The position numbers and the translations under genes are program-made. Below are positions 11,111 to 22,100 of a stretch of 64,000 nt of DNA, piece by piece. The notes beneath the pieces are model-generated. The model saw nothing but the letters and a program-made list of their open reading frames with translations, did no database searches and was not told where the DNA came from. Positions within the stretch are counted from its first letter, which is position 1. Every line of letters begins with the position of its first letter. Origin of the DNA: Chanos chanos (lineage: Eukaryota; Chordata; Actinopteri; Gonorynchiformes; Chanidae); NCBI RefSeq assembly GCF_902362185.1, contig NC_044503.1:13300457-13364456 (forward strand), written 5' to 3'.

Positions 11111-12289
11111 CAGTTTTTTTACGATTGCTTACACAGTAAAATTAAAAATAACGCATGGTTAGTGAAACCTGACACTCCAGGAGCAAAACCTCAGCCCAGA
11201 TCTGCACAACTATGAGCACATTGTCAGCGTCACACTTTTTGAACAGACTTCTCTACATTAGACACAGAAATCTAACATGATGTCACTTCTTTGCCATTTC
11301 AAGGCACTGCCTTTCAAATTACCACACCAATGAGCCAGTTGATCAAACATGGCCATGAGGTGTATGGACACTTAGGTGCTTAATTGTAAACTCACCAGAC
11401 AGGCGTAAGCACTATAAAAAAAAAGGCAACAGGTGAGTTTACCTGTCTTCAACAAATATGGAAGGCAACATTACAGGAAGAGGAAGAGGGAGAGTGAGGA
11501 TGAGAGGGGGAGCCCGCAGAGGAAGAGGGGCAGGGAGAGGAAGAGGAAGAGGAAGACCTGTAGGAGGACGTGGACAAAGAAGACGAGGACCAAATGTATC
11601 AGATGAGATTCGAGCGACATTGGTTGACGATGTTGTAAAACCATGGGTTGACATTGAGAGAGACGAGAGAGGACATAGCCTGTGATGTGGACGAAGTGCT
11701 ATGGCTAGATCCAGCTAGGCCAAGAGATGATACTCACAGTAGGGTTTTTTGTTTTTAATCCATGCTTTCTTTTTTGTCTCCACAAATGTTTTTGCTGTGT
11801 TTACGGTATGTACTATATTCTATTTGGAATATGCTCCATTATGATTTGCAGTGCAAAATGCAACCTTTGACAATGCATGGCTATATTTACTGATTTTCAA
11901 TGTGGAGAGAAATAAATATTTTCAACAGTGTGCAGTACTGGTCTCGTGTGATGTGTTTGGTCAATATATTTATGTACTTTACTCTAACAATATCTTTGAA
12001 AAAATCAAACTTAGAATATATCACTAGAAAAGTAGAAATGTTAAAAGTGTTTTAGATTGAGCACAGCAATGTATAACTGGTTCAAACAGTATCGGATCAT
12101 ATGAACCATGTGTGCGCCGTACGGTGGCAAAATTGGGTTTTTGTTAATTATTGTATAGTTTTGAATGAAGTGTTTCATTTTACAAAAGATCTGAGATGTT
12201 CTGGTACTTGTGTGTGTGGTTGTGTGAATTGTGTGTAGTGTTTTGACAACATGTTTTCAAAATCAATCTTAAGCAGTTGTAAAAAACTG
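11111..12289 (+). mobile_element. Tc1/mariner-superfamily DNA transposon, internally deleted (1179 bp)
   Basis: Flanked by TA (11109-11110 and 12290-12291). The terminal inverted repeats begin CAGTTTTTTTACGATTGCTTA on the left and CAGTTTTTTACAACTGCTTA on the right strand. The paralogous copy of the region has a single TA at 13283-13284 and no element, which is a true empty site. An open frame at 11458-11685 codes a Gly/Arg-rich leader and then PNVSDEIRATLVDDVV, the style of N-terminus seen in IS630/Tc1-type transposases of fish. Just behind it another frame (about 11670-11740) reads CDVDEVLWLDPARPR, resembling the C-terminal end of such proteins. The central catalytic part is missing, so this is a non-autonomous deletion derivative. 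Confidence 0.8.
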
Positions 12290-12809
12290 TAAACTGCTTT
12301 TTGAATTAAGACTTGTGTCTCCATTTAGGATGTAGTTCAAATGTTTCACTTTTCTTAATCTTAATTGAAGAAGTTAATCATTGATATGTCATTGATGTAA
12401 TCATTGATATTCTCAGATTTGAGGGGGGGGGGGGGGTGTGCATGCATGCTGAATCTCATTTCCTCAGTTTTTCCTCAAGTTTTCATAGTCTCTTTTCTTT
12501 TTATCTTTCAAACAATTTGTGATGAGCAGAATATTAATTTTCATATTTGTTTTAAAACATTTATTATGAAAAATGTAGTGAACTCATGTGTGAATTTATA
12601 AATTTATTACTTTGATGTGTACAAAAAAAATTATGGAGAAGCGGTTAACCAGGTATAAAAATGCACCACCATCAGCTGTGCAATTCACATGGAGGTTTCA
12701 TTTTGTTGTACAAATACTAGGTTTATATTTGGATTTTATCTGCAAGGTTAAGAGATACAGACTGATAGAGGTAACTGGTTTAAAACTGTGATTCAGCATT
12801 TGTACAGGG

Positions 12810-12817
12810 TATATAAT
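12810..12817 (+). promoter_or_regulatory. TATA box of the orphan first exon D'
   Basis: TATATAAT lies 38-45 nt upstream of the orphan ATG at 12855, in the same position as TATATAAG (14786-14793) before gene D. A CAGCTG E-box followed by TGCAATTCAC is at 12673-12688, resembling a PTF1 site and shared with D. Confidence 0.6.
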
Positions 12818-12854
12818 GTATAACGGGGTTTAGCATTGACACACGACAGTCATC

Positions 12855-12891
12855 ATGAAGCTCATGATCCTAGCCTTGCTTGTTGCTGGTG
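12855..12891 (+). CDS. Orphan duplicated first exon (D'), alternative signal-peptide exon for elastase D
   Basis: A 37-nt exon coding [12 protein letters not shown] ends in phase 1 with donor GTACGA, exactly as exon 1 of gene D (14831-14867), differing by V4M. It carries its own TATA box and about 400 bp of D-like promoter. No further elastase exons follow before D's own exon 1, so it is not a full gene. The start, frame and donor are intact, so it could splice over 2.36 kb to D exon 2 at 15256 and give almost the same protein from a second promoter. Whether it is transcribed cannot be seen. Confidence 0.7.
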
Positions 12892-13449
12892 GTACGAAAC
12901 AGTGTGATCTAACAAACAAGCTATTTATATTCTGTAACACTAACTGAAACTGCTTTCCATACCCCCTTTTTGTGAAGCTTTACTCTTAAGATCTCATTAC
13001 TCTAAGATTTTCACACGTTGTAAACAAAACGTAAATATAACAAACTATTTTAAAGTATATGGTCCAGAAATAAAGGGGCAAAACATTATTTGTTTTTCCT
13101 CAAGCGCATTTGAAAGCTATCAAAGACAGAACTGTATGTTGTCACAATTAGTGTATATACTTTTCATTTACATGCAAGATGTGCATTGTAAAACATGCAG
13201 TCTGGACACTGTAAAAAATAGTAAATCTAAATCTAAAGATTTAGGGCTGGTTTCTACACCAGACATTAGGTTTAGGTCTGGATAAAACTTTATTTTGAAT
13301 TAAGACTTGTGTGACCGTTTATGATGTAATTCAAATCTTTCACTTGTCTTAATCTTAATTGAAGAAGTTAATCATTAATATGTCACTGATATAATTAATA
13401 TTCTCAGACTGTTTTGTCAGGGGTGGGGGTGGGGAGGGGGAGCATGCAT

Positions 13450-13985
13450 TAGGCATGTACCCGAATCTGAATACTTTATTCGGGAAAGCACAAACAATGC
13501 GATGGAAGCACATATTTCTTTTACCAGAAGTTGCTTATTATTATTTGGGGAAGAACATGATTGCATGTCTGTGCGTCAGCCATTATGTTTCTTCAAATCA
13601 ATTCATGTCGTTGTGGATGGCCACAAGATAAAAATGCCTATTCTGTTTGCAACATGGGCTTCAGACAATTCATAAGACTTAGTTTAGTTAAAAATATAAA
13701 AAAAGAGAGAGAGAGATGAAAAGTACAGTATGAGGATGTGGAAATATATATCATAATTAATTATATGCCAATATTAAATCAATTTGATGCTTGGAAGGCA
13801 CAAAAATTGCCCTGCCAATGAATAGCCTATTAGGTCAGAAAATACAATGTTCGCCCATTTTAACGCGACTTCCAGCATAAACCACGCCCACTTCTGGTCT
13901 ACTATCCAAATACAAATACAGAAACAGCTCATTTTGTTGGTTGAACAGATACAGATACAGATAATGACATCCCAATGCACCTCTA
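13450..13985. mobile_element. hAT-superfamily non-autonomous DNA transposon (536 bp)
   Basis: Flanked by an 8-bp direct repeat GCATGCAT (13442-13449 and 13986-13993). The ends are imperfect inverted repeats: TAGGCATGTACCCGA on the left and TAGAGGTGCATTGGGA on the right strand. The other copy of the duplicated region has GCATGCAT once (12440-12447), running straight into GCTGAATCTC, so it is the empty site. No transposase frame is visible. An 8-bp target duplication with TAG-type termini is typical of hAT elements. Confidence 0.78.
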
Positions 13986-14230
13986 GCATGCATGCATGCT
14001 GAATCTCTGACCTGTGGTTTCTGTGGACAACACAGCGGACAATGACATTTTTGGATGAGTGACATGTCAAAGTGTCTTTCCTTTGTTTGAAGTATGTGTC
14101 AAAGTGTCAGTAGTGTTCCCCTTCAAATGTATTATGTCAGCTGGTAAAGCTACATAGCTCGGAATGCAAAAGAATTGAACGGCTAACTTAACAATGTGAA
14201 AGGAGCGCATGTTGGTCCTCATCCCCCCAG

Positions 14231-14430
14231 GTAAACTGGACAATACCATTCCAAACTGACAAACTAGATGATACCATTCCAAACTGACAAACTAGACAAT
14301 ACCATTCCAAACTAACAAACTAGACAATACCATTCCAAACTGACAAACTAGACGATACCATTCCAAACTGACAAACTAGACAATACCATTCTAAACTGAC
14401 AATCTAGACAATACCATTCCAAACTGAGCA
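14231..14430. repeat. Minisatellite, 28-bp unit, about 7 copies
   Basis: The unit is 28 bp, beginning ACAAACTAGACAATACCATT, repeated about seven times with few substitutions (GATGAT, GACGAT and GACAAT variants). It lies in the segment present only in copy 2 of the tandem duplication, roughly 400 bp upstream of the D promoter. The units are direct and contiguous with no spacers. Confidence 0.85.
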
Positions 14431-14785
14431 AAGACAAGGGGGGAAACGTATTTTTGACTTATGTGAAAGTTTCCATTCTTTATCTTTCAAACAACTTTGA
14501 AAGATCAATATTAATTTTTATATTTCTTTTAAAACATATCTAACAAAAAATGTGGTGAACCTATGTGTGAATTCATGAATATATTATTTTGATGTGTACA
14601 AAAAAATTATGGAGAAGTGGTGAACCAGGCATAAAAATGCACCACTATCAGCTGTGCAATTCACATGGAGGGTTTATTCTGTTGTACAAATACCAGGTTT
14701 ATATTTGGATATTATCTGCAAGGTTAAGAGATACAGACTGATAGAGGTAGTTGGTTTAAAACTGTGATTCAGCATTTGTACAGGG

Positions 14786-14793
14786 TATATAAG
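14786..14793 (+). promoter_or_regulatory. TATA box of elastase D
   Basis: TATATAAG lies 38-45 nt upstream of the ATG at 14831. A PTF1-like CAGCTG plus TGCAATTCAC block is at 14649-14664. Confidence 0.7.
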
Positions 14794-14830
14794 GTATAAC
14801 AGGGTTTAGCATTGACACACGACAGTCATC

Positions 14831-16112
14831 ATGAAGCTCGTGATCCTAGCCTTGCTTGTTGCTGGTGGTACGAAACTCCCGGGCGTTTTCTGTAGCATTA
14901 ATTATCATTCTATACAGGCCCTATTACACCCTATTTTTGTTTAACCATCCATAAGCCATTCTAATATAATATTTTCATTATTTGTTATAGGTAATATTAC
15001 TATATTAATACAATATAATATTTTCATAATTTGTGATCTCTCTTGGTGTAAAACTGTTGTGTAAATGTTTTTTTAAAAAAATTAGTCATTAAAGCAATGA
15101 ATAGCTGCTTTTTTATATATAAAACACATGTAAATGCATTGCTTGATTGTTGTGTGATGGGACATGTATAAACATGTGGTTGTGTGTGTGTGTGTGTGTG
15201 TGTGCATGTCTGTGTGTGTGTGCGCACGCGTGCACATCTCTTTGTTTTTTCTCAGCCTACGGATGTGGGCTGCCCACCTTTAAACCTGTGCTGACCAGGG
15301 TGGTTGGAGGAGAGGATGCCAGAGCACACAGTTGGCCCTGGCAGGTAAATGCTGTCCATCACCCCACCGAACAGAATGCTTACAGTCCCCTTCATTCCAG
15401 TCATTTGTCACTGTTCCCACACTGCTATGACTGCAATGATATTGAAGCTACATTGTTCTCCATTACTCCCTGTCCACTGCAGGTATCTCTCCAATACCGT
15501 AGTGGTTCCAGCTACTACCACACCTGTGGTGGAACTCTGATCTCCAGCGAGTGGGTTCTTACCGCTGCTCACTGCATCGGGTATACAACAATACGTCATC
15601 TCAAAGATTGTATCACTTTCCATATTATATAGGATGTATCCATGGTTCTCAGCACTTTCAAGCTATGGCGGTTTAAGTAGATATTTAATTATGTATGGTA
15701 TATGTTAAAGATTATTGTCTGTTATTAACTTTTCAGACAGACATTAGAATTTTTATGAAATAATGATCCTTGAGACAAGTTGATGACTATTGAAAAGATT
15801 CACTATCACTTGCGATTTGCCTTGTGGCCCAAGCAGCAGTCGCACCTACAGAGTCTACCTGGGCAAGCACAGTCTGGACACAGCCAATGAGGCCGGCTCC
15901 ATCGCCATCGCCCCTGCCAAGATCATTGTGCACGAGAACTGGGACTCCTACAGAATCCGGTTGGTTTGTTATTGTCTATCTTTTATGCCGCGTCTTATGC
16001 TGCATCTCAAGACAGAGCTGCCTGAAATCATTATGAATTATGATCTCATTTTGATGGGTTTAGGTCATTCATTTGTCTCAGTGTGCTTGACTTTATTCCC
16101 CCGTGTGTGTGC

Positions 16113-16153
<41 letters not shown>

Positions 16154-18087
16154 CGTGCCCGCACGCGCATGTGTTTTGCAGCAATGACATTGCCTTGATC
16201 AAGCTGCAGACCCCTGTCACTTTGTCTGACTCCATCAGCCCTGCCTGTCTGCCTCCATCTGGCTCCATTCTGCCCAACAACTTCCCTTGCTATGTCACTG
16301 GCTGGGGACGTCTGTGGAGTAAGTGATCTATAGTTCGTTCATTTAAACTTCCAGAACATTCAGTCCTTTTGCATCTAAGTCGAATGACAGTGTTATTAGG
16401 GCCACATTGAGGAAAAAAATCTGAGATTTCGTGAATAAAGTCGTTATTTAACAAGAATAAAGTATCAGGACTTTGATGTGTCTGGCACAGCATGATGTTG
16501 TGCTTGCACAATGACAGTAAAGTTCTTGAATCTTGAATCTTGAAACATTACTTGCCAGAAGAAGGCTCAGGCTGCCACTGACTGTCCTCTCGTCTGTTTT
16601 GTTGTTTGGTGGTAATATATTTTCCTAAAAATTATGGGTTTTTTTCTTGTTAAATGACTTTATTTTGTTAAATAACGACTTTTTTCTCAATTGCAACTTT
16701 ATTCTCATTAAATGATGACTTTATTCTCGAAATCTCAGAATTTTTTATTCTCAATGTGGCCCAATACTCTGTCATACAATGGAGAGTTCTGATTTTTAAA
16801 AAAAATCATTACATACAACAGTACAATGGCAATTGTTTGCACATATATTTGTCGCCTCTTAAAAACTATACTAAAATGGCAACTCACTTACTCTCTCTCT
16901 CTTATTTTCTTTAGCCAATGGTCCCATTGCTGACAATCTGCAGCAGGTCATGCTCCCTGTGGTTGATTATGCTACCTGCAGCAGGTCCGACTGGTGGGGT
17001 AGCTATGTGACAACAAGTATGGTGTGTGCTGGAGGTGATGGTGTTGTATCCAGCTGCAATGTAAGTCCACTATCTTTACATTTTTCACTCTCTCTCTAAC
17101 GCATGGTGCTGCTTTTCTGTGTATACTTTTCCCTAGGCCAGCACCCTTTCACCAGCAGAGTGATAATGTGAATGTGTGGGCACACACTGCATCTCAGACG
17201 TTTACCTACACACAGTAGACGATTTGAAGAGGGATTAGAGGGATGCCTTCCCCCTTATTAGCAAACTGACCAAAATGCATCCCCCTTGTTAACCTGCCAT
17301 TTAAGGGTGTATTGACTCATTACTTTAATACACAGTTATAAAAAGCCAATTTCAGTAGGGACATAGAGAAGATAACTGGATAAAATGGAATTGTAGAATT
17401 AGAAATCTCACAGTTATGGTTAAGGTCCAATGTCCTTTGAGAGGTGTACATAGGTGTGTGTGTTGGTTGGTGGTGTGGGAGCAGGGGGGTGCTCCCATTG
17501 GGCCATCTCCCCTGTTAAAAATAACAAATCACCTATCAACCACACATAAGCTTGGCCTGCCTTGGTTAGATCTTTAATCAGTACTTAGAATGGAGAACAA
17601 ATAATTAGAACTTAGAATAAGATCTTGAGGGATTTATATGAAATGTTATGCTCTAAATGTGAACGGTTTTATTGTTTTCTACAGGGTGACTCTGGAGGCC
17701 CCCTGAACTGCCAGAGCAGTGATGGTTCCTGGGACGTGGCTGGAATTGTGAGTTTTGGCTCTAGCATGGGCTGCAACTACCCCAAGAAGCCCTCCGTTTT
17801 CACCAGGGTCAGCGACTACATCAGCTGGATCAACAACGTGAGTGAACAAAGACAGCTGTGCACCCCCCCGGCTCACTGTTCCTGTTTCATACACGTCCTC
17901 ACAGAAACAGACACAGATCTTCATTCATACATGTGCACATGTGATGAGAAATACTAGTAAATGTGTATACATATTCATTCATTTTCATCTATCTACATTT
18001 GTACACTCCTCCTCGATTCAATTCACTGTGGGTCAAATATTAAATTGGTTTCATTTGTTCTTTCCGCAGGTGATGGTCAGCAACTGA
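14831..18087 (+). CDS. cela2a: Elastase D: chymotrypsin-like elastase 2
   Basis: Eight coding exons: 14831-14867, 15256-15344, 15483-15580, 15834-15959, 16182-16318, 16915-17060, 17685-17837 and 18070-18087; 267 aa. Signal peptide [12 protein letters not shown], propeptide [22 protein letters not shown], His57 in TAAHC, Asp102 in RNDIAL, Ser195 in GDSGGP, specificity-pocket stretches VVSSCN and [14 protein letters not shown]-like (written [13 protein letters not shown]), end VMVSN. It is close to mammalian CELA2A throughout (for example [16 protein letters not shown]). All catalytic and disulfide residues are present, so a working secreted protease is expected. Its exons are more GC-rich than those of A-C and its promoter differs, so D is the more distant paralog. 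Introns 1 and 4 carry (GT)n runs just before the acceptors. Confidence 0.96.
16399..16762. mobile_element. MITE-like element with long inverted repeats in intron 5 of elastase D
   Basis: The left end reads GGGCCACATTGAG and the right end, on the opposite strand, GGGCCACATTGAG. The similarity runs inward for about 60 bp with paired blocks such as CTGAGATTTCG and AATAAAGT. No coding frame is visible. The centre contains AATGACAGTAAAGTTCTTGA and repeats of AATCTTG (about 16509-16545), the style of a LINE 3' tail, perhaps a nested insertion. The superfamily was not assigned. Confidence 0.65.
17061..17684 (+). other. Intron 6 of elastase D
   Basis: A 624-bp intron with donor GTAAGT and acceptor TTCTACAG. 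No repeat with clear ends, RNA gene or other coding signal is visible. Confidence 0.6.
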
Positions 18088-18132
18088 AGTGTGACGTGTG
18101 ACTAATTTGTCAAGATAATTTGTGTTTGACCT

Positions 18133-18138
18133 AATAAA
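18133..18138 (+). terminator. Polyadenylation signal of elastase D
   Basis: AATAAA lies 46 nt after the D stop codon, followed within about 25 nt by a GT-rich stretch. Confidence 0.7.
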
Positions 18139-18216
18139 AATGTGCAAACACTCAAAAGTCTTTGTGTAGTTATGTCCTCTAACTTCCAGAATAAAAATGA
18201 CAGGGCTTAAATATGA

Positions 18217-18218
<2 letters not shown>

Positions 18219-18282
<64 letters not shown>
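18219..18282. repeat. (GT)n microsatellite, about 64 bp
   Basis: Uninterrupted GT dinucleotides between elastase D and FHAD1. Confidence 0.95.
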
Positions 18283-18283
<1 letters not shown>

Positions 18284-18289
18284 TTTCTC

Positions 18290-19195
18290 ATGGTCATATA
18301 TGCAAAACTGGAAATAGATCAATGATTATATTTGTGCCAAAACCAAGAAAATACAAATTTGAAAAATAAAACAGACAAATAAAGAAATATAAAAATAATA
18401 AATAGACTTTTTGTGCTTTGAATACATACAGTTAGTTGTATCATCGGGGATTCTATCATGAAAATGCTGCACTGAACATAAAAGGGATCAACAATAACAG
18501 GGGGGCCTAAAAGTCGTGAAATTATTCGTTTACAATATTTAAAACTACATATAAAATTCTAAATGCAGGAAGCCTGCCATTTGTTTCGAAATTAAGATTA
18601 GTTGAAATGACTGTGTAACTACATGTGTAACTATTTTATAACCAGCAGGTGAAACATGTCAGCGTCGTAGACAAAGCCACTGAAAATCTGTCAGTGGAAG
18701 ACATAGCTGATAGGGCGGAGTTTCCCTCCTTCTGTGTTACCATGGCACTTATACACAACTTAGTCGTTTCCGGAACAGTGTCTTTTAGGGAAAGTGTCAA
18801 TTCCGCTTTTCCTCATGAGAAAACTCTTGTATTAATGTATCCGGACGGATATGTTGGCAACTGCAGAGGTACATTTTTAGACACCGCTGTAAGCGTGGAG
18901 TTTTTCAGAACGCACCAATGACATCATCATCATCGTTGTCATTTTGTTGCGTTCACATTTCCTATACTTGCTTTAAAACTGCAGAAAAGTAGCTTAAAAA
19001 AAAGAAGTGTACACACTTGGAATATTAAGCATGTGTGACAAGATGACAGCATTCTCCATCTACTGCAAGAGGACCTACGGCCGTTACATATTTCGTGGAG
19101 ATAACTTGAAAATGCACCAATGCTAGGCTACGTTTCTTTATCACATTTAGATCCACGCGTTTGTTCAGAAGGCTACATCTTCTCAAAAGTTTGAT
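18290..19195 (+). promoter_or_regulatory. FHAD1 upstream region with a candidate RFX X-box
   Basis: There is no gene between the elastase D 3' end and the FHAD1 start codon. At 18736-18749 the sequence GTTACCATGGCACT matches most of the RFX X-box consensus (GTNRCC, short spacer, RGYAAC), about 450 bp before the ATG. The transcription start is not visible and no TATA box is placed. A 5' untranslated exon could lie here but cannot be delimited. Confidence 0.35.
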
Positions 19196-22100
19196 ATGAG
19201 AGGATATCTTAAAACCCAGAGCTGGGTGTTTAAACTTCAGCCAAAGAGCACCACTGTAGGAAGAAACAAGGATTCTGACCTTTGTCTCCAGGTAATGTAT
19301 TTCTCTTATACTTAATCTTAATATGATGTCAAGGGATCTTACCTCAATATATGTTTAAGTATAGTTGTGTAAATGATTCTTTGACCACGAACACTGAGGC
19401 AACTGTTATTTTATATCATTGCTTTTAACGCTAAATTAACACACACATACACACATAATTAACATACTTGTGATTATATTCAACGTGTTTGCGTCAGAAT
19501 GGCGGTGTGGATGATCGACATGCAGTGATAGAATGGAGCGAATCAGAGCGCTGCTACATTATCAGCGATCTGAACACCGCTCACGGGACATATGTGAATG
19601 ACTGTCGGATTCACAATGCAACAGTGCGTCTTACTCCTGGAGACGAGCTGCACTTTGGCTACGGTGGCTCCACCTACGAGTTTGCTTTGGACAGCACATC
19701 ACCAGTATGTCTTTTAAAGCACAGGAGAAAAGTCTCCTTTGGTCAATACTAGCCTGAGGTCACCTTTTTTTAAAGACCACGCGGGCAGATGCAACTGAAT
19801 CCAAGAAACAAAAAAATAGCTAAGCGCACTTGATCAAACGGTCTGGTTTTTATCAATTTAATCTTACTTGTTGCTCCATACCTCTCACCATTGACTGTAT
19901 GCAGTAATTTATTGTAGCTTTTACTGCTGTTTTAAGCTTTTTATGTAGGTGTTCCAATCTATTTATTTTCTGCCATTTCAGTGGAAAAATCTAAATGTGC
20001 TTTGTTTTATCATTTGGCTGTTTCGTTGGTGCACAATAGTTTCCTTCACAAAGTGTCTTTCTTCAGCTCCCTGTTCTGCGTGCACAGTGCCTTGCTCCGC
20101 CTACCAGAGCCTGGGCCGACCCTTCGGTTACCCCTCACCCGCCAAAGCAAACCCGTCCTGCTAGTGCAGGGGCCAAAAGGAGTAGCCAGGCTCTGGGCTC
20201 CTCCACGCTGGGGTCCCACTCCAACAGACCAGGTCATGTCACCTCTTCATTTGCTTGTAATTGTTTCATCCAAACCTGCATTGCAGCATGATAATGATAA
20301 GTGTCAAAAATGGAAAGTGGTATTTTTGTCTACTTTGAAAATATTAGAACATATGTTATCTTCTTTGGAATTTGTTGTGGAGAAGTATCCTGATACTGGA
20401 GATGTGTGTATATTCCTGGCTGTTGTAGGAAGTTGGACAGGAAATACAGGGAGAGGACAATCCCTCAGAAATGTATTATCATCCCAGAGCTCCCAGTATA
20501 CGCAGCACTCCATACAGGAGAAGGTGAATTTAATATTCCGTTTATATATGGTTGTGCTCTCAGGTGAGCATAGCATATCTCAAAAGAGCCTAGAGAGTCT
20601 TATCTCTTTTTTTGTTATGTTTGTCTTCGCTGACTACTGCTGTTTAGTCAGATTATTGGAGCGGTACCCTGTGTCTCCTAGCACACAAAACCAAACAAAA
20701 CAAAACAAAATAATCAATTGCATTGTAACATTTTGCTAATTAAGGCAAAAATGATCAAATGGCACTTTAATTGAAGCTCTGTGTATATAGACCACCCCCT
20801 GTTGTAAGCTGTATTTAAAGATATTCTTAGGTGTCAGTGGCTTTTATGAGGTGTTGTATGAGCGTGACACAGCGTTTGTGTGGTTTTGCTGGTGATATTT
20901 TAGAGCACTTTGGTTTGTGACCGTGTCTTTGTCTGTGAATGTATTACAGGAGGAGAACCTGCTGAGGATGAGGGATGATGCGAGGCGTCTGGTTGTGCTT
21001 GAGGATGAATGTAAGAGGAAAGACAGAATGATCACAGCGCTACAGCAGGAAGTGTCAGCTCTCAGAGATCAGCTCACACAGAACCAGACGGATCCAGAGA
21101 CTAGACAAAGACTCCACAGCCTGGAGAGAGAAATCAATGACAAGAAAGAGCAAATCCAAGAGCTGAGGGAGCAGGTTGTTCAGACAACACAATACGCACA
21201 CACATGCACGCACACACACACATGCATATACACACACACATATATATATACACACATTCATTTTCTTTCCCTTTCACACACTCATTTTCCTTTTGTTTCT
21301 CACACTCACTCTCACACACACACACACACACTCACACACATATATATATATGTATATGTGTATGTATATGTATATGTATATATTAGAGAGAGAGAGAGAC
21401 TATACACACAGTTTCTTTCAGGTTGTGTGACATATTCCCATTGTCACAACGTTAAGGCAACTTAATGAGAAAGTCTTTCAGATGTGGTACATGCAGCGTT
21501 AAATGTGGGATGTGTACAGATGCTGGAGCTGCAGAGAGGTTCTGCTGAGCTGTTCCAGCAGGCGGTGAAAGAGCGTGACCAGAAAATCAGCAGCCTCAGG
21601 GGGCAGGTGGAGAAACTGAGGGGTGAGAGCAGCAAAGCCTCAGGTAGAATACATGCAGTGTTTCACATACAGCCTTGCCCCTTCTTCTGTGTTTCTCTCC
21701 TTCTCTCCTTCTCTCCTTTCCTCCACACGATGAATGATCTGCTCCATCTTTACAGTGTTGTGACTTTATCAGTGAATGGGACCTGATTTATGTAGATAAT
21801 CAATTCCCAGTATTGTTTATCAGTTTAATCAAATATTTTTGATCCTGTTGGCTGATTTATTAACTAGTTCTTACAAATATATAAACGGCAGTATGAATAG
21901 AAGGTTGTGAGTTACACCAATGAAAGATTTCTAGATTCAAAACATTATGTTTTTGCATATTCAAAAGAGATTCTGTACTCATATTAAATTACTCTAAATT
22001 ACTCTAATATGTGGGCTTTTCCCCTGTTCTTTATCATGTACAGTACTCCACTTTCTATCAGCTGCAATCTTGCAATTGAATTTTTATTTACGTTTTGTCC

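Larger units (their letters stand above)
10740..12899 (+). repeat. Tandem duplication, copy 1: upstream region plus first exon of the D-type elastase
   Basis: Three blocks here recur in order in copy 2 (12909-14876): 10740-11110 matches 12909-13284; 12290-12447 matches 13283-13449; 12490-12899 matches 14475-14876. The homology starts at CTAACAAACAAGCT and ends just after the donor GTACGAAAC of the first exon. Copy 1 is interrupted by the Tc1/mariner-like insertion at 11111-12289. Confidence 0.85.
12909..14876 (+). repeat. Tandem duplication, copy 2: upstream region plus first exon of gene D
   Basis: This is the second copy of the block described at 10740-12899 and carries the live promoter of gene D. 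It lacks the Tc1-like insertion but has its own hAT-like insertion (13450-13985) and a further segment of about 460 bp (about 14005-14465) with a minisatellite, neither present in copy 1. Confidence 0.85.

Noticed and set aside
11458-11685. Gly/Arg-rich open frame as a host gene
   Set aside because: It lies wholly inside the transposon at 11111-12289 and matches the style of a transposase N-terminus; it is a remnant, not a host gene.
12855-12891. A fifth elastase gene starting at the orphan exon
   Set aside because: No exon 2-8 follows before gene D; only the promoter and first exon were duplicated.
14231-14430. Regular 28-bp repeats as a CRISPR array
   Set aside because: Units are contiguous with no unique spacers and the genome is vertebrate; it is a minisatellite.
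18649-18921. A 91-codon open frame upstream of FHAD1
   Set aside because: It opens at GTG, has no recognisable protein similarity and no conserved splice context, and sits in the likely FHAD1 promoter; treated as chance.
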